A DNA stretch of 11,866 nt from EX4572-165 sp002254885 (GCA_029939595.1 JAOZSQ010000060.1:1-11866); one strand, 5' to 3'. Positions 1-7,606 are shown, numbered from the stretch's first letter. Program-made: numbers and translations. The notes: a model not told the origin generated them from the letters alone.

Positions 1-1
1 G

Positions 2-70
2 ATCTATAGCTTAGGAGGCTATCGCCCGATCCAGGCTAGGCTACAGGCCCTGTTTGAAGAAGTTTCGTAA
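2..70 (+). CDS. C-terminal end of an unrecognised protein, truncated by the window edge
   Basis: Reading from base 2 gives 22 codons and a TAA at 68-70, with the protein ending in GGYRPIQARLQALFEEVS. The composition is protein-like (amphipathic helix near the C-terminus) but too short to assign to a family. It is markedly richer in G and C than everything downstream and uses codons such as CGC, CCG, GCC and CTG that neighbouring genes use less. The same bases can form short hairpins (6-10 with 18-22; 43-47 with 49-53), so the 3' end of a structured RNA is the alternative. A coding end is slightly favoured because the frame runs cleanly to a stop. Function unknown. Confidence 0.35.
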   Translation: MYSLGGYRPIQARLQALFEEVS

Positions 71-253
71 TCATTTAAGGCATTATTAGCATTTACTATT
101 GATGACAAAAAAATGAACTCATTGATATATATTTACCCTTCCTGATTTCCTTATTATAATTTACAAATTCTCCTCTCTCTTTTAATTATTAGATTTATCT
201 GATGATTTTTGTCAAAAAGTATTACTTGAATAATGGGGAAAAATATTTTAGCA

Positions 254-270
254 TATTATACATTATAAAT
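254..270 (+). promoter_or_regulatory. TATA-box region for the membrane protein gene
   Basis: The stretch TATTATACATTATAAAT lies about 26 bases upstream of ATG 286, the spacing expected when an archaeal transcript begins at or next to its start codon. There is no clear Shine-Dalgarno. The rest of 71-253 is AT-rich with pyrimidine tracts; I see no gene in it. Confidence 0.45.
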
Positions 271-285
271 GTAACGTGAGTGGTG

Positions 286-2139
286 ATGGACTCTAAGGAA
301 AACGATTTACCTACTAAATATAAACTATTACAGGATGTTATTAATCAAAGTTCTCTTCATACCAAGAGAAAACTAGGCGTTATCAGTGGGAATTCATATA
401 TTGGCGGATGCTTCCTCCTTGTTCTTGCGCTTGGTATTTCCTATTTCTTAAATATTTTTGAATATTGGATTCCAGCAGGATTTTTTCTATTCTTCTTTCT
501 TTTTTTCACAGCCTTGCGATCTATAAGGAAACCGTTTATTGGTAAAGATGCCACAGATATAATGAGATATTATAAAGAAAAACATACAGATATAAGCGTT
601 CAAATAGAATCAAGTTTACAGAAAAACCTTGCAATAATTATACAATCTCTTTCTATTATATACCTTATCTCATTTTTTATCATTATATCGATTGAATACA
701 ACTGGATAGTCAATGTAAATACCATAGAAACTCTTCTTCCGGCTATTACCTGCCTTCTCTTTATTCCTGTACCTTTTTTTATAAAGGAATTATATCAACT
801 CACAAAACCTTATGAAATTAAAATCTCTCTTAAAAAAATTATAGAAAAAAATAAGAATGATCTATTGAAATCAGTGTTTTCATGGGGATTTCTAAAACCA
901 TTTTTCTTTGGATTTTATTTTGGTTTGTTGATTCTTTTCCCTCTTGTTTCTATCTGGATTACTCGTGTTATCATTATACAATGGTCTTATGTATTGTTAA
1001 TCTTTATTTTACAATGTTTTATGGTTCTTCTTTTTGCCAATTCATTTAGTGCAAATACTGTTAGAAAAGAATTAACAACAACCATCACAAATTATGCCGA
1101 TATTAATTATTTAATATCAATGGCTCAGATACAAAAGCATTACACCACAAAAGAATATCAACGATTACAAACCTTATATCAATCCGCAAAACCTTATGAC
1201 TTTATCATCCAAGACACTTTCAAATTCATCAACTACTACATGCTTGTACCAAACAGGTTCCATCTAAATGAAATCTTACAACAAACAAGAGAAAATACTA
1301 CAATAGCAGCAGCAGTATCTATCCAAAATTCTGAAAAACATCCCTCTTATTCATCTCCTGTTAAAAAAAAACAACTACCAACACCAAAACCGACACCGAA
1401 TTTTACCAAACCATTTACCACTCAACCTACACTAAAAACAACCAAAACTGAACCTGATAAAATACAACAATCAGATAAAGTTTCATTAAACACAGATGAA
1501 GATATTGATGGTATTAAGATAGGAAAAACGGGAATACTTGTATATGGGCCTATAATGGACAATCTAAGCTCAGAGATAAAATCATCGGTTAAAAAACGAA
1601 TAAGAAGTGTTAACACTCCTTTTAAAGTTGAACTTGCACGAAAAAACAATGAATATGGCGGAGCACCAGGACTTGTTCCTGTTGGAACAGGTGGGGCACA
1701 AGTCAATGCTGACATTCTGGTTTTCAAAGATAACATAACTGAACATCAAGCTTTAAATATGTTTTACAGGATGGAAAATCATCTTGAAGGAACAAAAAAA
1801 ACATACAGAAAACCTAAACATCCCACTTCAAATATGTTTGTTATAAAAACTCTACCTAACTTCTATGGTATCGATAAAGTCTTTTATCTATCCTTAGGGA
1901 GAAATATCAGTAAAGTTACACCAAAAAAACTTGCAAAACTAGCCATAGATAGTGTCTTTAATGCCGATGAAGGACCAGATGGATTCAATTATCTCATGAG
2001 TCTTAAAAAACATGACATCACAACACCAATGAGTGAATTATGCGAAGAAGAAATTCTCAATCAAACTTTTTCAAATAGTCTATTGGAATCACGAAAAAAA
2101 CTTGAAGATATTAATGCTATTAAATCAAGCATTAAATAA
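286..2139 (+). CDS. Six-helix membrane protein with C-terminal cyclotransferase-like domain
   Basis: Positions below count from GTG 280 (619 residues); ATG 286 is preferred because a TATA box sits about 26 bases before it, suggesting a leaderless message. Residues 41-58, 62-79, 117-138, 150-168, 207-231 and 233-253 are hydrophobic and probably form six membrane helices. Residues 340-410 are rich in Pro, Thr and Lys and look disordered. Residues 416-605 form a soluble domain with GILVYGPIMDN (418-428), TPFKVELAR (446-454), GGAPGLVPV (460-468), GGAQVNADILVF (471-482) and DGFNYLMSLKKHDITTP (567-583). From memory this resembles a stand-alone bacterial family of unknown function starting with a YGSL-type motif, plausibly gamma-glutamylcyclotransferase-like; here the motif is YGPI. 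With an even helix number both ends should face the cytosol. The substrate is unknown. The gene ends just before a T9 terminator and seems to be its own transcript. Confidence 0.85.
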   Translation: MDSKENDLPTKYKLLQDVINQSSLHTKRKLGVISGNSYIGGCFLLVLALGISYFLNIFEYWIPAGFFLFFFLFFTALRSIRKPFIGKDATDIMRYYKEKHTDISVQIESSLQKNLAIIIQSLSIIYLISFFIIISIEYNWIVNVNTIETLLPAITCLLFIPVPFFIKELYQLTKPYEIKISLKKIIEKNKNDLLKSVFSWGFLKPFFFGFYFGLLILFPLVSIWITRVIIIQWSYVLLIFILQCFMVLLFANSFSANTVRKELTTTITNYADINYLISMAQIQKHYTTKEYQRLQTLYQSAKPYDFIIQDTFKFINYYMLVPNRFHLNEILQQTRENTTIAAAVSIQNSEKHPSYSSPVKKKQLPTPKPTPNFTKPFTTQPTLKTTKTEPDKIQQSDKVSLNTDEDIDGIKIGKTGILVYGPIMDNLSSEIKSSVKKRIRSVNTPFKVELARKNNEYGGAPGLVPVGTGGAQVNADILVFKDNITEHQALNMFYRMENHLEGTKKTYRKPKHPTSNMFVIKTLPNFYGIDKVFYLSLGRNISKVTPKKLAKLAIDSVFNADEGPDGFNYLMSLKKHDITTPMSELCEEEILNQTFSNSLLESRKKLEDINAIKSSIK

Positions 2140-2146
2140 ACAATAA

Positions 2147-2155
2147 TTTTTTTTT
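2147..2155 (+). terminator. T9 tract after the membrane protein gene
   Basis: Nine consecutive T bases start eight bases after the stop codon. Archaeal RNA polymerase commonly terminates at such T runs without a hairpin, and none is evident here. Confidence 0.55.
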
Positions 2156-2232
2156 AAAATGGAAAACAAAGAATATGATTAGATAACAAAACTATTTATG
2201 TTTCAATATTTTATTTGTTTCATCTAAAAACC

Positions 2233-2238
2233 TTATAC
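2233..2238 (+). promoter_or_regulatory. TATA-like box for the ABC-F gene
   Basis: TTATAC is centred about 27 bases before ATG 2263, and no Shine-Dalgarno precedes that ATG. This fits a leaderless transcript. The box is a modest match, and the whole 2140-2262 spacer is AT-rich. Confidence 0.35.
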
Positions 2239-2262
2239 ACTATGAATTTATTCGGCTCTTGA

Positions 2263-4080
2263 ATGAATCCTTTAATTCAAGCAATCAACATCTCAAAAAC
2301 TATTCAGGGTAAAACACTCTTTAAAGATGCATCATTTGATGTATGTAAGGAGGATTGTATTGGTATCATAGGGCCGAATGGATGTGGAAAAACCTCTCTT
2401 TTTCGTATTTTTTTACAGGATTTAGTACCTGATGATGGTGAAATTTTTATCAAGGAGGATCTTCGGATTAGGATGTTGAACCAGACCATTGAACATCAAA
2501 AAAATGTAACAGTTCAACAGTTTATCACAAAACAAATAAATGAAAATAGTTATCAACAACAATTGAAAAAATATGAAAAACAACTTGAAGATCCTGAAAT
2601 ATACAATTCCAATGCGTATAAAGTAATACTTGAAAAAATCCAGGATTTTAAAATCACAATCAATCAATCAGAAAATACTTCCCAATTAGATGAGGTAATG
2701 GAAATACTTAAAGAGGTTTCCTTGAAGGATATTTCTCTATCAGATAAAATTGATGTTCTATCTGGTGGTGAACGTCAAAAACTTTCATTAGCTAGTGTTC
2801 TCGTTCAACCTGATCAATGTGATCTTTTGTTACTTGATGAACCAACAAATCATCTGGATATTGAGACAATTGAATGGTTAGAAGAGGGAATCGTAGATTT
2901 ACCATGTTCTGTAATGATCATTAGTCATGATGAGTATCTTCTCGATGATCTAGTGGATAAGGTCTTTGATTTCCAGGATGATAAAATCCAGTTATTCAAT
3001 GCAAATTATGGGGAATATCTTGAACAAAATCGTCTTAGACAACAGCAGAAAACTCATGAATATAAGAAATCCTTATTGAAAATGAAACAACAGAAAGCAT
3101 CCATTGAAATAATGACCCGTCGAAATAAATATGACACGCAGATCAAAAGTAAAATAAGACGAATGGAAAAATCTCAACCAGCAAAAAACCCAGTTCTTAA
3201 AGATTATCTTTTACGGTTTAATTTTAAAACATCGTTTAAATCCGGGAAAAACATTGCTGATGGTGTTGAGATCGGTAAAAGTTTTGATGATAAAACAATA
3301 CTTGAAAATGCCGGTTTTGAAATTTTCTCTGGACAAAAAATTGGTTTAATCGGATCTAATGGTTGTGGAAAAACAACATTATTAAAATTGTTAACAGGGG
3401 AAGAAAAACCGGATACTGGAAACGTTCATATTAGTAGAGGTGTGAAATATGGATATTTTGATCAAGGTCATCTTTCATTAAACCCAAAAAACAATTTGGT
3501 TAATGAGGTGTTAAAGGATCATGCGGATCTTGATGAAAACGACGCAAAAGCATTACTTGGTCAATTTAATTTCAGAGGAGACGTTATCTATAAAACAATC
3601 AATCAACTCTCCGGTGGTGAACGAGCACGTCTTTCTATGTTACGTCTACTGATGCAGCCTTATAATTTTCTTATTCTTGATGAACCAACGAATCATATGG
3701 ACCTAAAATCAAAAAAAGCAATTGAGGGTGCATTAAACTCATATGATGGAACGATTATTGTTGTGTCTCACGATCGAATGTTTCTTGATGCGGTTTCTGA
3801 TACAATTTTTTTCATGAAGGATAATATCATTAAGACATATCATGGAAATTATACCATGTTCAAAGAACAAAGAATTAAGGAGATTACTGATTTATCTGAT
3901 AAAAGTCTGTCTTATTTGTCAAGATCTGGACTAAAAAAATATGTTGTCAAGAAAGCATTTACAGAATGGAAAACCAGATCTAAACATAAGGTTGGTGATG
4001 CTGTTTTTATTGGTGATCACAATGAGAGTAACTATGAATGGGCCCTGAACAATGGGTGCCTAAAAAAGGTAAAAAAATAA
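2263..4080 (+). CDS. ABC-F family ATP-binding protein (twin ABC domains, no membrane domain)
   Basis: The 605-residue protein has two ABC ATPase cassettes and no transmembrane segment, the hallmark of ABC-F proteins, which act on ribosomes (translation factors or antibiotic protection) rather than in transport. Cassette 1 has Walker A GPNGCGKTS (37-45), signature LSGGERQ (166-172), Walker B LLLLDEPTNHLD (188-199) and switch His 222. A charged, coiled-coil-like linker at about 245-330 matches the P-site-tRNA-interacting region. Cassette 2 has GSNGCGKTT (364-372), LSGGERARL (449-457), FLILDEPTNHMD (469-480) and His 503. All catalytic elements are intact, so both sites should hydrolyse ATP. A basic tail of about 65 residues (540-605) follows. 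Which ABC-F role it has, general factor or resistance protein, cannot be read from the sequence. Start ATG 2263 places Walker A at the usual distance from the N-terminus. Confidence 0.93.
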   Translation: MNPLIQAINISKTIQGKTLFKDASFDVCKEDCIGIIGPNGCGKTSLFRIFLQDLVPDDGEIFIKEDLRIRMLNQTIEHQKNVTVQQFITKQINENSYQQQLKKYEKQLEDPEIYNSNAYKVILEKIQDFKITINQSENTSQLDEVMEILKEVSLKDISLSDKIDVLSGGERQKLSLASVLVQPDQCDLLLLDEPTNHLDIETIEWLEEGIVDLPCSVMIISHDEYLLDDLVDKVFDFQDDKIQLFNANYGEYLEQNRLRQQQKTHEYKKSLLKMKQQKASIEIMTRRNKYDTQIKSKIRRMEKSQPAKNPVLKDYLLRFNFKTSFKSGKNIADGVEIGKSFDDKTILENAGFEIFSGQKIGLIGSNGCGKTTLLKLLTGEEKPDTGNVHISRGVKYGYFDQGHLSLNPKNNLVNEVLKDHADLDENDAKALLGQFNFRGDVIYKTINQLSGGERARLSMLRLLMQPYNFLILDEPTNHMDLKSKKAIEGALNSYDGTIIVVSHDRMFLDAVSDTIFFMKDNIIKTYHGNYTMFKEQRIKEITDLSDKSLSYLSRSGLKKYVVKKAFTEWKTRSKHKVGDAVFIGDHNESNYEWALNNGCLKKVKK

Positions 4081-4155
4081 ACAAAAACAGAGGTTTTCAA
4101 AATCAATACTAATTACAAATAAACAATCTTGTTTGGCTTTTACCAACTATTTTAC

Positions 4156-4187
4156 AAATATATATTAAAGAACAGTTATATTTATAA
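4156..4187 (+). promoter_or_regulatory. Two overlapping TATA-like boxes for the lipoprotein gene
   Basis: AATATATATTAAAG (4157-4170) and TTATATTTATAA (4176-4187) are both candidates. The second would give a start of transcription near 4208-4213, close to the Shine-Dalgarno-like GGAG at 4213-4216; the first would give a 5' leader of about 35-40 bases. Confidence 0.35.
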
Positions 4188-4227
4188 TGTTAATAATGAA
4201 AGTAAAATATGTGGAGTTGAAAATCAA

Positions 4228-5343
4228 ATGAAAAAATATATTGCGTTAATTTTATGTTTTTCAATTATTTCTATTGGTTTTTTATCAGGTTGCGTTTCAG
4301 ATGACAACGAGATTAAAATAATACAATTTGACTATGATTCAGATGTCGTCAATTCAGGTGATAAGGTAATGCTTTTTTGGACTGTTACCGGTGCTACATC
4401 TGTATCCCTTGATCAAGGCATTGGCAATGTAAGTCTTGTTGGAGATATAACGCTTGTTTTAAACGAGACAACAGAGTTTACTTTGACTGCAAAAAATACA
4501 AATAAAACAGTTTCAGATACAATAATTGTTTATGTAAAGAACACCTCATATTCTGACTCAATCATTATTGATGATGACTCTTTTGAACAAGCAAAACGTG
4601 ATATGTTTGAATTCAACAATGTGATTTTGTATAAAGACTCTCTTGAAATTACTGTAAGTTACAGCGGGGGTTGTGAAGATCATGTATTTGAACTGATCTC
4701 AAAAGAGGCGTTCATGGAATCAGATCCTGTTCAAATCGATCTTGTGTTATCTCATGATGCTAATGATGATCTTTGTGAGGCATATATCACAGAAACCCTT
4801 GTTTTTAATATCTCAAAGTTAAAACAAAAATGGCAGAATGAATATGGTCAGGATGCTGGGATTATCATCTTATTACTTGAAGATTATCCGGAGGAAATCC
4901 GTTATATTTTTGGAGCTGGATTTTTCTCTTTTCTCAATGTAACGATTCAGACAGATCATGATGTTTATGGTATTAATGGAACAATTCAGGTCAAAATATA
5001 CCTTGAAAATTTGAAGGATAATAATGTAACCCTAAATTTTTCCAGTAGTAAAGTTGCTGATTTTCATTGTAAGAATAATTCAGATGAAGTGGTATACAGA
5101 TGGTCAAATGAAAGAGGATTTGATGATGCTATCACACCAGTGATTATTCCTGCTAAATCAAAGATTGAATTGTTTAATTTCAGCTGGTATCGCATCTCAA
5201 ATGCAGAAGAATTATTAGAAAATGGAGTTTATACATTACAGGGGTGGATACCTGGTTTTTACTATGTGGATGAAAATATTGATTATTCAAGTTCACCTGG
5301 GCCAAGTATTTACAGCGATACAATAGAGATTACATTTGTTTAA
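4228..5343 (+). CDS. Secreted lipoprotein with Ig-like and BsuPI-like domains
   Basis: The open frame extends upstream to 4129, but ATG 4228 is chosen because it gives a perfect lipoprotein signal: MKK, a hydrophobic core, then lipobox LSGC with the lipidated Cys at residue 22. GGAG lies 11 bases before this ATG. The mature protein of 371 residues including signal has three parts. Residues 27-104 contain an Ig-like segment (LFWTVTGATSVSLDQGIGNV, 49-68) of a kind common in surface proteins. Residues 120-228 contain SGGCEDH (146-152) and LLSHDANDDLCEA-type residues with a second Cys at 183; the two Cys could form a disulphide. Residues 236-371 resemble the BsuPI family (proteinase-inhibitor-like beta sandwich), with NVTLNFSSSKVADF (266-279) and VVYRWSN (288-294). 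It should be anchored to the outer face of the membrane. Its partner or target is unknown; protease inhibition is only a family-based suggestion. Confidence 0.88.
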   Translation: MKKYIALILCFSIISIGFLSGCVSDDNEIKIIQFDYDSDVVNSGDKVMLFWTVTGATSVSLDQGIGNVSLVGDITLVLNETTEFTLTAKNTNKTVSDTIIVYVKNTSYSDSIIIDDDSFEQAKRDMFEFNNVILYKDSLEITVSYSGGCEDHVFELISKEAFMESDPVQIDLVLSHDANDDLCEAYITETLVFNISKLKQKWQNEYGQDAGIIILLLEDYPEEIRYIFGAGFFSFLNVTIQTDHDVYGINGTIQVKIYLENLKDNNVTLNFSSSKVADFHCKNNSDEVVYRWSNERGFDDAITPVIIPAKSKIELFNFSWYRISNAEELLENGVYTLQGWIPGFYYVDENIDYSSSPGPSIYSDTIEITFV

Positions 5344-6071
5344 GGTTGTTGATATTCAACATGAAATGATGCAGTGGACTGATCATTTTCTTTTTTTGGC
5401 ATGCTTTGCAGTTCATGTAGCCTTACAAGTTCGTGATCAATCTCTTTTTCTTTTAAAATTTCAGACATACCGGGTATATGACCATCTCCCACAATGGCAA
5501 TGATCTGTTGGTAGTTTTCACTTATTTTTATGATGTTATTGGTCATATACATGTTTCTTTCATCAATTAGGATTTTTTTGATTGTTGGAAATTTCTGTCC
5601 AATAAGATCAAGGTAGGATTCCAGATCTTTTGATATATTTTCAACTTGCTTCTCTACTTTTTCTGCCCTTACAAACAAACCTGCGAACCCTGAGAATAGA
5701 AAAGTTGTTTTTTCTTTAATTGTCATGGACTTAATCATGCGGGAAAAGAGGTTTTGTGCATGCATATCAATGCACATAAGAGGAATCTGATAATTTCTGG
5801 CATATTTAATGGTTGCAATCATCTCTTCCCCTGGACTAACTCCGAATCGTTTGGCCATGTTTTCTTGAAATTGAGCAAGTAGGCGGTAAAGAAATGGAAG
5901 TTTTTTTGCTGATTGTTTGTATTTTTCAGGATCTTGTTGTTTCATCATTAATGCATGGTATCTTTGTTTATCCAGTTCAACACAAAGTACATCGGGATTT
6001 TTTTGCTGAAATATCTCCTGCAATGCGTCTTCTAAGTCAAAGACATGACCGGTTCCAATAAGTGTTATCAT
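5340..6071 (-). CDS. TraB/PrgY/GumN-family protein, short soluble form
   Basis: The 243-residue protein begins MITLIGTGHV and carries the family's two Gly-x-Gly-His motifs: GTGH (6-9) and GDGHIPG (195-201). It also has VELDKQRY (31-38) and DERNMYM (170-176), all positions where TraB-family members keep acidic or His residues that are thought to bind metal. Bacterial PrgY/TraB acts in pheromone shutdown and Tiki relatives are metalloproteases, but archaeal members have no established role. Many euryarchaeal homologues carry an additional C-terminal membrane region of about 150 residues; this one stops after the conserved domain with a polar tail. A hydrophobic stretch at 122-134 is probably core rather than membrane. 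The stop codon overlaps that of the convergent lipoprotein gene. A GGTTGA element lies six bases before the ATG. Confidence 0.88.
   Translation of the reverse strand: MITLIGTGHVFDLEDALQEIFQQKNPDVLCVELDKQRYHALMMKQQDPEKYKQSAKKLPFLYRLLAQFQENMAKRFGVSPGEEMIATIKYARNYQIPLMCIDMHAQNLFSRMIKSMTIKEKTTFLFSGFAGLFVRAEKVEKQVENISKDLESYLDLIGQKFPTIKKILIDERNMYMTNNIIKISENYQQIIAIVGDGHIPGMSEILKEKEIDHELVRLHELQSMPKKENDQSTASFHVEYQQP
5391..5397 (+). terminator. T-rich tract likely ending the lipoprotein transcript
   Basis: TTTTC followed by seven T bases lies about 50 bases after the lipoprotein stop codon. It falls inside the 3' end of the oppositely oriented TraB gene, where it encodes Lys-Lys-Glu residues, so termination may occur within antisense sequence. 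Confidence 0.35.
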
Positions 6072-6113
6072 ACAGTTTCAACCATCATTTTTTTATGTTC
6101 TTTTATCACAACC

Positions 6114-6122
6114 AATATATTA
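6114..6122 (-). promoter_or_regulatory. TATA box for the TraB gene
   Basis: On the minus strand the sequence reads ATAATATATT about 45 bases before ATG 6071, predicting a short leader of about 20 bases that would include the GGTTGA element. It is divergent from the TATA box of the small gene at 6184. Confidence 0.4.
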
Positions 6123-6150
6123 TCGACAATATGTGAAGACATATTCGGCA

Positions 6151-6160
6151 GATATATATA
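6151..6160 (+). promoter_or_regulatory. TATA box for the small protein gene
   Basis: GATATATATA is centred 28 bases before ATG 6184, the spacing for a leaderless archaeal message. The in-frame ATG at 6163 is only a few bases from the box and would lie upstream of the predicted transcription start. Confidence 0.45.
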
Positions 6161-6183
6161 GTATGAGGACTACATTACCTTTC

Positions 6184-6270
6184 ATGAGCAAAGTAATAAA
6201 TGATTATCAAGCAAATGAACTTTCCCGAGCATGGAAAAAAATTGCAAGGGAACTTGGATACCTTTGGTAA
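6184..6270 (+). CDS. Putative 28-residue leaderless small protein
   Basis: An open frame beginning MSKVINDYQANELSRAWKK and ending IARELGYLW occupies the space between TraB and ahcY. The TATA box 28 bases upstream fits a leaderless start at ATG 6184; an in-frame ATG at 6163 would add seven residues. The peptide is amphipathic, with alternating charged and hydrophobic residues from about residue 8 to 25 that could form one helix, and it ends in aromatic residues. There is no signal peptide or membrane segment. I do not recognise a family. Support comes from promoter placement, the clean stop and the protein-like composition in an otherwise non-coding gap; against it is the very short length. 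Confidence 0.45.
   Translation: MSKVINDYQANELSRAWKKIARELGYLW
6234..6240 (-). terminator. T7 tract after ahcY (A7 on the + strand)
   Basis: About 47 bases past the ahcY stop the minus strand has seven T bases, a plausible archaeal terminator. It lies inside the small + strand gene, where it encodes Lys-Lys. Confidence 0.35.
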
Positions 6271-6286
6271 ACCTCTGAAATGATCG

Positions 6287-7606
6287 TTAATATCGATAAT
6301 ACTCAGGTTTGTATGGTCCGTTCACATTGACACCAATATAAGCAGCTTGATCTTCTGAAAGTTGAGTCAACCTAACGCCAAGTTTTGCTAAATGCAAACG
6401 AGCAACTTCCTCATCAAGGATTTTAGGGAGCATATATACTTCCACAGGATGATTTTTCTTCCAAAGCTCGATTTGTGCAAGACACTGGTTTGTGAAGCTA
6501 TTACTCATCACAAAACTTGGATGACCCGTTGCATTTCCAAGGTTTACAAGCCTTCCACGAGAAAGCAAAATAATACCATGACCGTCTGGAAATACAAACT
6601 TATCCACTTGGGGTTTGATGTTTACTTCCTTCATACCTGGGTATCTCTCTAATTTTTCAACCTGAATTTCATTATCAAAATGACCAATGTTACAAACAAT
6701 TGCCCCATCCTTCATTTTTTCCATATGTTCAATTGTAATGATATCCTTATTTCCCGTTGTCGTAACATAAATATCAGCATAACTAAGAGCATCTTCTGTT
6801 CGAATAACCTCAAAACCTTCCATTGCCGCTTGAAGTGCACAAATAGGATCAACTTCTGTAACTAAGACACGGGCTCCAAACCCTTTCATACTCTGAGCAC
6901 AACCCTTTCCAACATCACCATATCCACAAACAACAACAACTTTTCCAGCAACCATCACATCTGTACCACGTTTGATTCCATCTGCAAGACTTTCTCGACA
7001 TCCATATAGATTATCAAATTTACTCTTTGTAACTGAATCATTCACATTAAATGCTGGAAATAGAAGTGATCTTTCTTCATGCATTTGATAAAGACGATGA
7101 ACACCTGTTGTTGTTTCCTCTGAAACACCCTTCATTGATTGAGCCGTCCTTGTCCAACGTGTAGGATCTTTCTGGTAAATTTCCTTTAAACAAGCCATAA
7201 GCTCTCTAAAATCCTCAGCATCATTACTATAATCTTGATCCAATAATCCAGGATTTTTTTCAACCTCAACTCCTTTATGAATCATAAGAGTTGCATCTCC
7301 ACCATCATCAACAATTAATTCAGGACCCCGTCCATCACCAAAATCAAGAGCTTTTTCGGTACATTGCCAATATTCCTTTAAAGTCTCACCTTTCCATGCA
7401 AAAACCGGCGTACCCGTCTTTGCAATAGCAGCAGCAGCATGATCCTGAGTAGAATAAATATTACAGCTTGCCCATCTTACATTTGCACCAAGTTCTTTTA
7501 ACGTTTCAATGAGAACTGCTGTTTGAATAGTCATATGCAAACTTCCCATTACTCTGGCACCCTGCAATGGTTTATCTATACCATATTTTTCCCTTATGGA
7601 AATAAG
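6287..7606 (-). CDS. ahcY: Adenosylhomocysteinase, bacterial long type, N-terminus lost in a gap
   Basis: The visible 439 residues cover all but about the first 25-35 of an S-adenosylhomocysteine hydrolase, which splits SAH into adenosine and homocysteine using bound NAD and so relieves inhibition of methyltransferases. Seen in order are LHMTIQTAVLIETL (substrate His), STQDHAAAA, VDDGGDAT (catalytic Asp), SEETTTGVHRL (Glu), FNVNDSVTKSKFDN (catalytic Lys and Asp), the NAD-binding VVCGYGDVGKG and GNKDIIT. An insertion of about 40 residues lies between VDDGGDAT and SEETTTG, and the protein ends GPYKPEYYRY, whose Lys and Tyr reach the NAD of the neighbouring subunit in the tetramer. The insertion is typical of bacterial enzymes and absent from the short forms usual in archaea. 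The 5' end and start codon lie in the N gap. The apparent continuation into the upstream gene is artificial. Confidence 0.93.
   Translation of the reverse strand, partial: LISIREKYGIDKPLQGARVMGSLHMTIQTAVLIETLKELGANVRWASCNIYSTQDHAAAAIAKTGTPVFAWKGETLKEYWQCTEKALDFGDGRGPELIVDDGGDATLMIHKGVEVEKNPGLLDQDYSNDAEDFRELMACLKEIYQKDPTRWTRTAQSMKGVSEETTTGVHRLYQMHEERSLLFPAFNVNDSVTKSKFDNLYGCRESLADGIKRGTDVMVAGKVVVVCGYGDVGKGCAQSMKGFGARVLVTEVDPICALQAAMEGFEVIRTEDALSYADIYVTTTGNKDIITIEHMEKMKDGAIVCNIGHFDNEIQVEKLERYPGMKEVNIKPQVDKFVFPDGHGIILLSRGRLVNLGNATGHPSFVMSNSFTNQCLAQIELWKKNHPVEVYMLPKILDEEVARLHLAKLGVRLTQLSEDQAAYIGVNVNGPYKPEYYRY

Noticed and set aside
99..145. Possible C/D box small RNA (TTGATGA at 99-105 and CTGA at 142-145)
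   Set aside because: The first box lacks the usual purine, internal D' and C' boxes are poor and wrongly spaced for 12-base guides, and no terminal stem is seen.
1422..1736. 104-codon minus-strand frame inside the membrane protein gene
   Set aside because: It is the complement of the well-supported coding frame and has no recognisable motifs or start signals.
2194..2223. Imperfect repeat with GTTTCA twice, 17 bases apart, upstream of ABC-F
   Set aside because: Too short and too AT-rich to separate from chance; could be an operator but nothing else supports it.
4129..4227. N-terminal extension of the lipoprotein
   Set aside because: It would bury the signal peptide behind 33 residues and overlaps the promoter region; ATG 4228 gives a canonical lipoprotein start.
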